Shown piece after piece: positions 38,691 to 50,924 of a stretch of 64,000 nucleotides of DNA. The notes under the pieces are model-generated. The model searched no databases and was not told the origin of the DNA. It saw only the letters and a program-made list of their open reading frames with translations. A program made the position numbers and the translations under genes. The stretch's first letter is position 1. Every line of letters begins with the position of its first letter. The stretch covers positions 7,609,230-7,673,229 of the forward strand of contig JAQFVV010006215.1 in the NCBI GenBank assembly GCA_028023455.1, given 5' to 3'. The stretch comes from Epiperipatus broadwayi. Lineage: Eukaryota > Onychophora > Udeonychophora > Euonychophora > Peripatidae.

Positions 38691-39686
38691 ACCCATGTTG
38701 ACTTTAAGTCACTCTAACCCTTCCATGTATAGGATCTGAATGTTTATTTAATGACAGCATCTAAAGATTAAAAGAAATCAAATGATTTAAACAATTCCCT
38801 GAGCAGTTTAGTCCTGATGTGAGAGTAACAAACTTATGAGCTAAAGATTCTAAGTTGATTTTGTTTTTTGTTGGAGGTTAAAAAACATAATTTAGTTAAT
38901 CAAATAGATCTGTTTTTACTCTGTCTTTTAGTTTTAATGTGTGTGGTTGACTCATGAACACTTGAATAATAGATTATATGATAAAGCAATTTAATTATTT
39001 GTAATTGTAATATAGTTAAATTTTAATTGTTTTATATTGTTAAATTTCTATAATCTCAGTTGTTTCAGTTTAGAAATCTTTTGATGAATTAGTTTTCAAT
39101 TGAAAAAAAGAGAAAAGAAATCTAAGTGAGATGGAATTGATTTTTATTTATTATTATGATTTCTCATCACATTCACACACACACACACACAAAACAAATA
39201 TATATATATAAAAACAAATAATTTTCATTACAAATATTTTTATTCTATAATTTGGTAAAATATTTTGTTATTCAATATTGGATTAATTAATTTTAATAAT
39301 TGCAAAATTGTTTATATTTTTAGGATGTAGATATATTACTATATGAGATTTTTTAAATGTCATTTAATATTTAATTCACGCATATGTCAGGGCATGTGCG
39401 CTCAAATTTTGAGTTCCTTTTTTTTGTTTCTTTTCTAGGTTTCACTTCTTAGAAAACTTTTGCTTGGTGGTTACCGTTTTCCATGGCGACTTAAACAGAA
39501 ATATAATTGACAAAATTAAATTAAATCTTTCAAAATTATATTTTATATATATATTAACTATAGTATTATGCATCATATTGGTGCCAGCAACAGGTAATTA
39601 GTTTTTTAAATGTAATTTTGAAAAATATTTATAATAATTTATAAGGATGCTTATATTTTGTGCAACATTTATAATTGATATATATA
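38691..39686. other. AT-rich non-coding stretch
   Basis: No gene is recognised. An (AC)n microsatellite lies at 39,174-39,190 followed by a short TA repeat. Confidence 0.6.
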
Positions 39687-40221
39687 CACCTTCACCCCGC
39701 TTAGCAACGGCAATTGGTCCTCCAAAACTCATTGTTAAGCAAGAATATCGAATACATATTTATAATGGGAGTCTATTGGAAAAAAAATTGTCGGTTCCAG
39801 TCGATGTAAAATATCCACATTGGTTTCCAAGCTCAAAGATTTCTTGATTTTTTTCATGGCAATGATGACTAAATACGGTATCTAAAAAGAAAAGTTTTAT
39901 ATCACTAGGAAAAAAAATGCATATTTTCACTGATAAAAAAAAGTACAGTAAGCAAAAAGAAAGTGAAACTAAATTTGAATTTAAGAGTTTTTATATTCTT
40001 TCACAGAAGTTTTTCATCGTAATGGAAAAAAAATCCATACTGAAGTGCATTTTTTTAAAATTTGTATTACACTACATATTACTGTACATTTATGTTTATT
40101 ACTTATGTGAAATTATTCAAATTAAAAAACAAAATGTTTAATTATAAATTATTTAATTGAACATAAAGACTTATTACTGTACTCCAGAGTAACAAAAGGC
40201 TTATCGTAAATCAGTCAACTT

Positions 40222-40234
40222 GGGGGGGGGGGGG
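40222..40234. repeat. G13 homopolymer
   Basis: Thirteen consecutive G residues in an otherwise AT-rich region. Such tracts are prone to length variation and sequencing error. Confidence 0.9.
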
Positions 40235-40484
40235 ATCAACTTATATTAAAAGATTAAAAAAAAATCTAACTATTCTAATTTTCTACAACATATGCTAAGT
40301 TTATTTTTCTTACTGCATAGTTTTAGTAATGTAGTTCTTGTAGAAAGATTATTCATTAACATTTATTTAAAATGCAATCTGTTTTTCTTTTTAAACTTTT
40401 TTTAAAAAATGTTTTTCTTTTGATTTGTAAACACTGGGTGTACATAATTAAGGAACACACACACACAATTTAATATTAGTATTT

Positions 40485-40651
40485 AGTGTTTTCCTGAAAA
40501 TTTGTGATGATGGTATTTTGGTTTTACTGTTTTCATCATCTAATATAAGTGTTGAATGTCTAGAAAAATTAAACTTTATTTAAATAATTCAAGTACTGTA
40601 CATTATATTTAAATAAAGTTTAATTTTTCTAAAGACATTCAATACTTATAT
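40485..40651. repeat. Foldback family member (GTGTTGAATGTCT arms)
   Basis: Arms ATATAAGTGTTGAATGTCT... and ...AGACATTCAATACTTATAT (40,543-40,651) are complementary with one two-base indel and pass through AAATTAAACTTTATTTAAATA. A 58-bp left extension includes GTTTTCCTGAAAATTTGTGA, which matches the outer end of the related copy at 49.5-49.9 kb. The right arm lacks that extension, so the copy is asymmetric. Confidence 0.82.
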
Positions 40652-41028
40652 GTATACAGTATTACAGATTCAGTAATTATATATATTTTAAGTTTATACA
40701 TTCTATATTCAAAATACTGAATGCAGCACTAACGTGTTTTATGACTAAAATATTGTATGTGCTATACAATTACAGCAAAGTCATTACCTGTATACATATT
40801 ACAGTAATGTACTTTTGCTTTTGGGTAAAATGAATTTAAAATACCTATTCTCTGATGTCATCAGTGACACAAAATTCTAGATGGCTGCCAAAAAAAATTA
40901 AAAAAATTTTTTTCCCCTGATCATTATAGTGAATAATCGATTGTAAAGTGAAGTAGTGGGTACAAATTGATGATGATCGCTACTGTGAAATATCACTAAG
41001 TAGCCAATTGCTAAGTGGGATAAAGGTG

Positions 41029-44000
41029 TATATATATATGTTTGTATATATATATATGAAAAGATAATGCATACTACTAACTGCAAATAGAAAACATTCA
41101 AATCACCCTTTACGATGCAAAGATATTTCACAACTCAGTTTGAAGTTCAGACTTTATATTTATTCACATATGTCATTGCTGAAATAGTTTAACATGGGGA
41201 ATGGAAAGGAAAGGTGACTAACAGGTTTCTCTGAGCATAGTGGCTAAGAGATTCCTGACTTCAGTAAAGGAGCAGCCATATATTATCACATCACATCGTG
41301 AAGGATGATTTGAGTGTTATGTATATATAAGTGACTATGGGAATATACATATCTCTTTAAAATTAATATTTAATTATTATTAATATGCAACTTTGTACTA
41401 TCTAGTATTTAATTAATATATATAAGTATTTCATTTAAATTTTATTCAAATTTAAATAGGAGTAAAGAACATACACACATTTGTTTATTTATATAGTCAT
41501 ATAAAAAGGGATTCCAACTTTTTTGTTAAAAAGAGATTGTCTTGACCACAGTTTGAAATTGTTGATTATTATTGATATGGGATTGTCTAAGTGTTGACTG
41601 GTTTCTAATGATAATCATATATATATGCACATTTTAAAATTAAATAGTGTAACCATCAAATTTATACATTCTCGCAACAAAATCCCAAGTTTTAGTACAT
41701 CATCCCAAGGCTGATCGAAATGAGGTTGTTGAGACCCCATGTTCAATCTCACCTCAGTTTCTTTACCAATGCTCAAAGATTTACTACCTTATGGATGACA
41801 TATATGAGATCACAGCAGTATTTTCCTTGTGTGCCGGCAATAGCATATCGGTAAAACATAGGATTATCGGCAATGGACATGTTTAACAGTATAGCCATAT
41901 ATATATAGGTGTAGCGTGGGCATAATTATTAAATATGAATTGTGATTCTTAATAACTAATAATTAACTAATTAACGATGACTTAATAATGAGCAAAATTG
42001 AAACACTAAGCATAAATTTAAATTAATTTAATGAAAGCCAAATATTTAAATAATAAAATTAATAAATGAAATAATAGGTTTACAATAGGATTGTCTCACT
42101 TACAGGTGAAGATTTAGGGATTACAACTTATTAATATGTGAAGGTTTGGTTCACATGCAGGTGAGGATTTCAGATACAAGCATTTAGTTTATATATAGAG
42201 AGAGAGCATTTCAAATCACTCGCAGGTGATTTTAGTTTTCTAGTTACAAATTATTTAATTTATTTTGCTTGCTATATATATATCTATCACTCACAGGTGA
42301 TGCAGATTTACAATATTTTAAGTTACAGTTTCATGAGATTTACTACTAAGTTAAAATTTAGTTTAATTTGCTCATGATGATCTATGCCTAGTTTATGCTA
42401 TATTTTTGGAATTAGATTTGCTTTAGAATTAGCAGAAGTGATTATTATGATTTATAAAGAATATTTTATTAAATTCGTATTCATCAATATATTCTCTATA
42501 TAGCTCATATGCCTATAAAATTAGATTCGGTTTCAGATCAATGCTGAAATATACATTATTATGGCGGGATGAACTGATGATTGGCAGTCAGACTTCAGAT
42601 ACCAAGGCGTATAGAAAATATACAATCTGAGTCTGTGCATCTTGAATGTGTGCTTTTTCATGGGATTCGTACCTAGTACCGGTTCCTTTAACACTATACC
42701 CATTGCTATGAAATAGAGACCTTTTAGTCTGGGTGATTGAACAACTAATTATCATATTCTGGATCCTCATGCTCCAGTTTTAAATATAAAGAATGGGGTG
42801 GCCCTTACGCTACGCCCTTCTGAAGAAGATAGTTGTCCGAACTAAGAGTAATGGGATGACCCTTAAAACCTATACCCAATGGAATGATATACAGCATCAA
42901 GCATGTACGCCGAAGCCTTTCCTAAGAACACATTCGCCCCACTAACTACATCATTATATAATACAATAGGAAGCTAAACAATAGTTTCCTTCCATGAAAC
43001 TACCATAGATCAGTTCATAATATAGCATCTATAACTATGCTATTATGGAAAGCTTATGAATCTAATTTGCTAAGCTATCTATATAGGCATTTATAATTCT
43101 AGGGAGGAATACAGCATATTTTGGATAATTATAATACTAAATTCTAGTTTTATTCTGTATTTCATCACTTCTGCTAAATATTAATTAAAATTAAATATTT
43201 CATTTACAGCAAATCTATCTTAAAGCATTTACAAGCTCTTAATTATATTTTAAACAAGACTTATTTGATCCATTTAAGAAGGAAGTTTTGTTTGTGCATT
43301 AAAAAACACAAAATTACATATATGTGAGAATATCTAATCGCTTCTCACTAATCATTTAACTAAGAGTAAAACTCCATTCTGAACAACATAGCATAAACCA
43401 ATACATAATTGAAAATAAAATAAGATTGGCATAGATTTAACTAAAAGAAACATAAATTTAGAATTAAGATTTCACATAAGTGAGATCTGAAATTTGGCTC
43501 TATTTGCTTAGTTTAAAAAAGGAATTGAAACACAATTAGCTTAAATTATATTGATTCAGTTTGATATAACTTCAGTTTATTTATGAATATTATTAACAAA
43601 AGCAAATATTATTATTAGGCTAAATATGTAAATTATGTTGGAAACATAATTATCATTTAAAATAGATTATTTAGAATCGCTTAGTTAGAAGCAATCAATT
43701 AAAGCAAGTTAAAACTAAATCAGTTTTAATAAATCAGAATAAAATAAGTTAAAATTAAATCAATCAGGCAAGATTTATGATTTAAATGAAAGAAAATAAA
43801 AGTTACATTTAGCTTGGAAGTTTAGAATACATTAAGTTACTTTGGCCAGAAATAATAAATTTAGCTAGCTTTTAGGAATTATGAAGTTTAGTTTAAAAGT
43901 TAACTTTAGATGGATGGAGATTTGTTTCCGCTATATTTTCTGCTGTGGCAAGTTGGCTTCATCTTGGGCATTTTCTTTAGGTGACATCGGCTTCTAGTTC

Positions 44001-44400
44001 ACCAATCTCCACATCCTGTAGATTATCATGGGATCTGGAAAGCAAGGGAATTGCCTTCTACCCTGTCATCATTATAATTTTTATAAAATACTTAAAATTT
44101 CAAAAGCTATAATGTGTCCAAATGTCCGAGTGTCCAAATCTTTCAAAGATGGCTGCACTGATCTTATATACTATTTTATCCCCCTCTCCATTGTCTTAGT
44201 AGTTTCAGATCTGTTTTTCTAATTACCTCGCTGTATTCTTGGAAATCTGGGATACCTGCTGTTATTGATTTTTTTTATAGGTGAGTTTCCCTTGGTTGAC
44301 CAGATTAATTTATTCATACTTGGTTTTAAAATCTATTTTTATTCTTAAAATTTTAAATAGGTCAGAATACAGCAAGAAGGCTTAATTTTATGAAATCATC
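41029..44400. other. Non-coding stretch, repeat-like composition
   Basis: No gene is recognised. The segment 41,690-44,300 has scattered less A/T-biased patches (41,700-41,880; 42,590-42,970; 43,915-44,280), unlike its flanks. It resembles 153-2349 in part: the 41,700-41,815 patch matches 200-320, sharing TATGGATGACAT and the preceding GCTCAA(A/C)GAT. It also has repeated CA(C/G)AGGTGA phrases at 42,103, 42,161, 42,223 and 42,293. It may be a long, old retroelement relic, but no diagnostic motif is visible. Confidence 0.35.
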
Positions 44401-47400
44401 TTTTTCAGAAAAACAAATCTAAAGATGGAAAAACATTTTATTATATATGTAACGCAATTATATAATTTAACAATATATGCAGAAATATTATAATTTCAAA
44501 TATTAATTTTAGAATAAATATTCTAAATAAAGAAATTCTCTAATGTTTTAATCCTATAACATTATTTTTTCCTGCATATATGTAGTTTCTTGTTACACAT
44601 ACATAGCATTTTTCCATTTATTTAACTATTAGAAATATATACGTGCATATTTACTGATTTTTACATATATACATATATTTTCTACACTGTATGCTAAAAT
44701 ATATGCACACATGCACAACTAGTATAATTAGGTTTAAAATTAGCATAATATACGAGGATTTCGATATAGGTATACATAAATAAATACTACTATAGTATGT
44801 AGTAGGTGAAACAGAAGGATAGACAGATCTGACTGTTTCAGTAGTTTGATTAGAAAATAATGCAGTTTTTTTTCATGTACAAAAAAATAAATTTGCCATT
44901 AGTTGATTAAATTTCTTGCTGTAAAATCTTTTAAGCAGTAGAATTTTTTTTGTCAAATATGTTGCATATGAGTTGTAATTTTTGAATATCACCTTTTGAC
45001 AGTATTTCTTTCTGATGAAAACTTGTTAGCTTTTTTACTCAGTCATCATGTTCTTTAGTTGAAACAATGGTAATTGTATATTTTAATATTCTATATATTT
45101 GTTCCTAAAAGTTTTCATGAATTATAATATATATTTTTCTCATAAGAACCTTCACTTTATATATATATATAAGTGAAAGTTCTCATGGGGACAAATATAT
45201 TGAAATGCATAATATCTTATTTATTTTAGTGTTGGCCATGTATTCTTTCAAATGGTTGCAAGCAGGTTTCAAAATTCTTTAAATATTATTATATATAATA
45301 AAACAAATGGTTTAAAATAAAATAGATATTATCATATTTTAAAATAATGTAATGGATTTGTTAAAAAAGTTTTAAATTTAAGAGAAAGTTGTAAATTATA
45401 TAAATTATGTTAAAATTTTCTTATCAAAGAATGTCTGGAATGTATTGCAAAACAACTCAGTTAAGAAATAGATCTTAAATAATTAAATTAAAAAAGGTTA
45501 CACCTGTTTTGATATGAGATTCAAAAACAAGGGGAAAATTTAAGCAATTTAATAACTGCAGTGTTTTGCAAATTCAGTCATTTTTTGAAATTGTTAGAAT
45601 TAAAGTAAAATCATGTCACAAAAGTGTCAAAAATAGAGATATTATTAGAGGTGTAAAAAACAAGGTCAAAGATATGAAAAACAAGATCCAAGAGTATTAA
45701 AAACAAGATATTAAAACCTATATATGGTCAGTTTTTCTTGAAAGCAGTCAATTTGGATTCTCACTTTAATCAAGCTGCAGTGAATCGTCATTATGCTGAG
45801 TATAACAGAGGTAAAACTACCAGCTGATGAAATCTACCCTGGATCTCTGTCAAACCTGATCAAGCTATATATTCAAAGGAATCTCTAATTAAAATGAAGA
45901 ATTAACGCTTAAACTTCAAATTTCAAAGGTAAGAGATTGTTAAAGATGTTATGGTAACTTACAAATGAAATCAATTAATATTTACTCTCGAGGGAGAAAT
46001 AATTCTGACTTGAGAAATTTTCCTTTGTAAGTTAAAAAAAAAAAAAAACTTTATAGCATATTAACTATTTTAAGTTTTATTTTAATTTATATTTAATTCT
46101 AGAAAACTGTATTTTATATTAGTGATTGATTAAAACAGGAATCTAATGTTGTTGTTTTTAAAGTTGGTGGAGTTTTATAGAAACTGAAGTTTAAAAAAAA
46201 GATTGTATTAAAAAAGGAAAGAAATTTGCTTTATTTCATATATACTATATATATTATGATTTGTTAACATTTTTTAAAAAAGTTTTCTTTAATATGAAAT
46301 TATCAGATAAATAATCAAAGATGTAATATTTAATTTAAAACAAATATGCAAGCCTATAAAATAATTATGACATCCAAGTTGGAAAAAAAGAAGAAAGATA
46401 TATGTAATTAATTAATGGTATTTTAAGTTAAAGGTTTATTTTGAATTTGATCAAGTCTATTTGTATGTATATGAACTCTCATATTAATTGCTGTGAGTTA
46501 AATTTCATGTATGTTAGAACTTATTATGTACATGCAATTATTAGATCATTGAAAAGTGGTTATTCTACACATTACCTATATGGTGGATTTATTCATAGTT
46601 TTGTTCTATAAATGTGGATTGAATTTAAAGGACTACTTCAGTTAGTTAAGGAAAATTACTAGTATGTCAGGTTAGATTCAAAGAATCATCTCTCATATTT
46701 GGTTTGTGTTATTATTAAGTCGGGATTCTGACCTAAAGTGAAGATCCCTACAATTATCATTATAAGAAAGATATATTAGTTATAATTATTCTATAATAAA
46801 TATATTTATGTGACTATGCTATTAAGCTTGTGATTCTAATGAATGTGCTATTAAAGGCCAGGGATTTACTGTACAACAAATATTCTCAATCATAAATAAA
46901 ATAATAAATTGTATTATAAGATTTAATCAAAAGATTAATGGTTTAAAATTAATCAAAATAAAACATGGGCACTTTATAAATAACTATTGTTTTCCACCTT
47001 GTGCAGGAACTTAAAAAAAAGAAAGTGATTGGAGAAATGATTTTATTGCAATATATATATATATTTGTTTGACAATTATATTTTGCAATGATATATTGTT
47101 TGTTATTGGTTTAAATAGTATAACTTCTTTATATATAATATTGTCCGGTCTCTATATTTATTCCATATCCATTTCATCAGGATTAACTTATGTTCTGCAG
47201 GATCAGGCCTGGTATTGCAAGTAGTGGCTATGAAGTGATCATCATCATCATATTAAAGAAAATATTTTCAAAACTATCATGATCATATGCTCAAATTAAG
47301 GCATATATTCATCATATGAATGTAATTAAATGAATTGAGAAAAATGAATCCCGTGGTCAATCAAATGGATGCAATAGAATTAATAGATTTATTATTCTCA

Positions 47401-49502
47401 GATAGACAATCTATTATATCAAGTCAGAATTAATATTTCATAAACTGCACTATATTGAAATATTAAAATAAAATGTTTTATATGTGTGTTTTGACTTTAA
47501 TATCTCACTCATACCAATACAATCTAATATAGGATCGAATAATGGAGAAAGAGTACTAACTCTACATTAGATACTTGGTTTCAAAAGATGAATACTAACT
47601 AATGTTAATTAAATGAAATATATATAAATTCATAGTAAATTATTTGGCAGTTAAAGTTCACTTATCCCCGTCTTTTATGGCTATATCTTATGATTATTAT
47701 TGTTATGAATTAAAATAAGAGCAACTCATAACTTCTAATTAATAAAGTAACAATGACAATTTATTTACATTTCATAAATAATGTTCAAGTAAAGTAACTT
47801 GTGGTGATCATGTGGGTGTTAAACCATATATGATACAAGGCAATATACGCATTGCACTATTAGAGGAAAATATATGTTTGAATTAATTTTTTTCAAATTT
47901 AATTGATAAAGAGAGTTGAGCTTATGGTTTGTTATTAAGAATACCGAACCTAAATAAGTTATCCTAATAAAATCTACACAATGATTATTCACTGTCTCAA
48001 TCAACTATAGCAATTTTCTCTAATTAATTGCTTGCTTAAAGCAATTGTTCTTTATATCAACAGACTAGCATGAAATGGTTACTTGAATATATATATATAA
48101 GAGAAAACCTTAAAATAAAATTAAACATTTTACAACATTAATAAGACACTCAATATTCAAAGTTTCCAAACACTTGGACTGGCAAGACATCTGTGTGCAA
48201 TTATTTGAATACATCATAACTATGGAATAATAATATTACAATGAAATGGTGTTTTAGACACCTGCCTTTGGGTTATCCATTATGATTTCATCATGAATAT
48301 ATCTGGACACATTAGCTCATTCCTAAAAATTATTACATTACATATTCCTAATTCAAATTCTACTGACATATGAGCACCTGGAATACTGGGCATCGTCACA
48401 AGTTAATTTCTGTAGGATTCATTTAATATTGCTGTTATAGTATTTTTTTATTTTAACCATTACTATATTTATGTGAATACTGTGACTAATAATTCTTATA
48501 ATATCTGTGATTCAAAACCATTACGCAAAATTAATAAATGTTTTTCTCAACATATGTGAAAGAGATTGCTTCCAACAGATAGACCATAAATGTAATAAAT
48601 AAACATATAAATCAACATTTTACAATTCCATTAAATAATTCTTTCATTAGTATGTCGATATTATATTTTGGTATCCTTAATAGTATTATTGATTTCATTT
48701 ATAAAATATTAGCATTATGTATATGTACTTCCTTTAAATTTCGATGAACATTTTATAAATCTTTAGCAAAATAGAAATGAATCTTTCAAACATGATGAAA
48801 AACATATTTCAGTTAAATTTAAACCTTCATTAGTATTTTGAAGTCTTTAAAAGCAGATGCCAACTTTGTTTGTTAATAATCCATACTATGTAATTCCTTA
48901 ATTAACAATTTCACGAATACAAAATTGTATTTTCTTTTATAGTAAACTATTGGTTAGTCTTATAGATTTCCTTTTGGAAACGATAAAAGAAGCATATATA
49001 TGAATACAAACTAAAAGAAAAAAATTTCTTATTTTTTTGATGTAAAGTTTTCTTATGGTTGCGAGCCAATTATGTTCGAGGTCTATTTTTTCATAGAATT
49101 TGTTGAGTGGTTATTGTTATAATAAATAGATTTTTTAAAAAAAAACAACAACTTCAGTCATACACACACATACATACAAAATTATACTTGTGAAAAGATA
49201 ACATACCAATTTTTGATAAGCAGTGTTATTTTAATAAAATACTGTTTTCAAAATTCAAGATCTTTTGATTTTTTTTATTTGTACTTAAAAAAATACTAAA
49301 TCTTAATGCATTTCCTGTTTTTTTATTTATTACTATTATTCTCCTTTTTAAAAAATAAAAATAAATCATCAGCTTATTCTCAAAGACATAATAAAATGAA
49401 AGAAATCAAAATTGTTATTTCAAATTTAATATGACTTTTGTCAGTTATCTATTAGAATTTAAGGTTTCCAAATTACATCTATGCCATTAATTTTATCAAA
49501 GT
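44401..49502. other. AT-rich non-coding stretch
   Basis: No gene is recognised. A small near-perfect hairpin lies at 45,139-45,187 (CTCATAAGAACCTTCACTT against AAGTGAAAGTTCTCATG around a TA core). A-rich patches with AACAAG repeats occur at 45,645-45,710. A 61-codon minus frame at 47,819 shows no domain. Confidence 0.5.
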
Positions 49503-49912
49503 AAACATATAGTTGTATTTTTATATTGGACTATTTCCATCATCTAATGTGTGTTGAATGTCTTTAGAAAAGTTTAATTTTATTTAAATATTCCAAATGT
49601 ATTCAACTGTTAGTAATATAACAGCAAACAGGTTAATATATGCACTAACTGTTAGTAATATCACAGCAAACAGGTTAGTATATGCACAATGTTTTGAGAG
49701 GTATTGTTTGCTGTGATATTACTAACAGTTGGTGCATATACTAACCTGTTTGCTGTGATATTACTAACAGTTGAATGCATTTGGAATATTTAAATAAAAT
49801 TAAACTTTTCTAAAGACATTCAACACACATATTAGATGATGGAAATAGATATAAAAATACAGCTAGAACACCATCATCACAAACCTTTAGAAAAACACAA
49901 ACATATAGTTGT
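49503..49912. repeat. Complex foldback bounded by 14-bp direct repeats
   Basis: AAACATATAGTTGT occurs at 49,503-49,516 and 49,899-49,912 and flanks an insert of 382 bp. The insert is a foldback with arms of about 165 bp starting near TTTCCATCATCTAA on the left and its complement on the right. Each arm carries about two tandem copies of a 42-bp unit (AACTGTTAGTAATATCACAG...). The outer arm matches the family at 40.5 kb. The right end extends about 45 bp beyond the paired region (AACACCATCATCACAAACCT...), so the left end is truncated. Long direct repeats plus one-end truncation are more typical of target-primed insertion than of cut-and-paste transposition. Confidence 0.9.
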
Positions 49913-50559
49913 TTCTTTTTCTTTTTTTTAATTACGAGTAACTTCCCACTTTTGATGACTTTAATATCTCACTAGTTTCCTAAGGATGCAGAGAATAGCA
50001 AACCACAAATTGCTGTCTCTTCTAAGAAATGTTCATACTAAATTAGGAAATAAACAAAACATCACGTAGAGTTTTATCAAAAGAATGCATCATATATTGA
50101 AGTTAAATAAGATATCATTCAACAATTCCAACCATTATTAATCCTAATATCCAATGATGAGTTAAAATTCAGGTAAAAACAAAATTACATACTCACATAT
50201 GTAAGACTGGATGTGAATGGAATACCCCTAGATGGTGTAATATGTGTAAAAAATATATTTGCCAGTCTATTTCCTGATGTCTAATATCAAGTGGCACCCT
50301 AATCATTTAAATAAATATAAATAATTTAAACATGTATAATCTGACCATTACAATATAGAATATTCAAATATACAATTATCAATGTTTCAGTAAAAGAATA
50401 TTAGTAGATGACTGGGTAATGATGTTATCTTTGCAACAACCATATAATAATGCATTTATCACTGAAAGGCAAATAATATTCTGCCAAAATAATACTAGTT
50501 ATTATATACTTTAATATGCTGCACAATTGTTTCTGAAATCTTTCATGAATTATATATAT
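49913..50559. other. AT-rich spacer
   Basis: No gene is recognised before the Penelope relic that follows. Confidence 0.5.
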
Positions 50560-50924
50560 ATATTCAGGTATTACAACAAAAATAAAGAATGTATGAATCA
50601 AAAGTTTAACATAGGCTTTAGAACACCAACTAACTTAAATAGATTAATAAATCACTCTAAAGATAAAATCATAAAAGAAGTATTTCCACAAATGGAATAT
50701 GCTGTCCAATATAATGACCAAGAATACAATGCTATATATGATGGAAAATCCCAAACAACATTTTGATAACAATAAAGCAACACAAATATTTATGTAAAAG
50801 GGGAAAAGAATTCCAATACACATATCTATATTTTTAGACCATTAGAGACATGATTTTGACCCACAAAGAGTTAACTTAACTGTGTGGAATAAGATAATGT
50901 AAAAGAAAAATCAAAGAGGCATGA
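50560..50924 (+). pseudogene. Penelope-like element, GIY-YIG and C-terminal relic
   Basis: The plus frame reads IGFRTPTNLNRLINHSKDKI, then MEYAVQYNDQEYNAIYDGKS, a stop at 50,766, and then, after frame changes, RHDFDPQRVNL (50,846) and KRKIKEA (50,901). This order fits the end of a Penelope-like protein: an FRTxxNL..L...KDK linker, a GIY...C..C...YIGKT endonuclease start, a GH.iD-like phrase and the terminal (K/R)RKIKEA. The key residues are eroded: GIY is MEY, the paired cysteines are Tyr and Gln, and YIG is IYDG. At least two frame changes separate the parts. No reverse transcriptase is present upstream, so this is a 5'-truncated, inactive copy. It differs enough from the 56-61 kb element to be another family or a much older copy. 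Confidence 0.55.

Larger units (their letters stand above)
39687..41028. mobile_element. Non-autonomous DNA-transposon-like element with CACCTT ends
   Basis: The left end CACCTTCACCCCGCTTAGCA and the right end TGCTAAGTGGGATAAAGGTG are inverted repeats of about 24 bp with a few mismatches. Both ends abut TATATA, compatible with a TATA target duplication as in the element at 7137-8213. The 1.34-kb interior has no transposase domain; frames of 60-77 codons at 39,647, 39,917 and 40,898 lack known motifs. It contains a 13-G tract and an inserted or captured foldback (40,485-40,651). Confidence 0.6.

Noticed and set aside
45139-45187. miRNA or regulatory hairpin around the TA repeat
   Set aside because: The stem is centred on a TA microsatellite and is short; such hairpins are expected in this composition.
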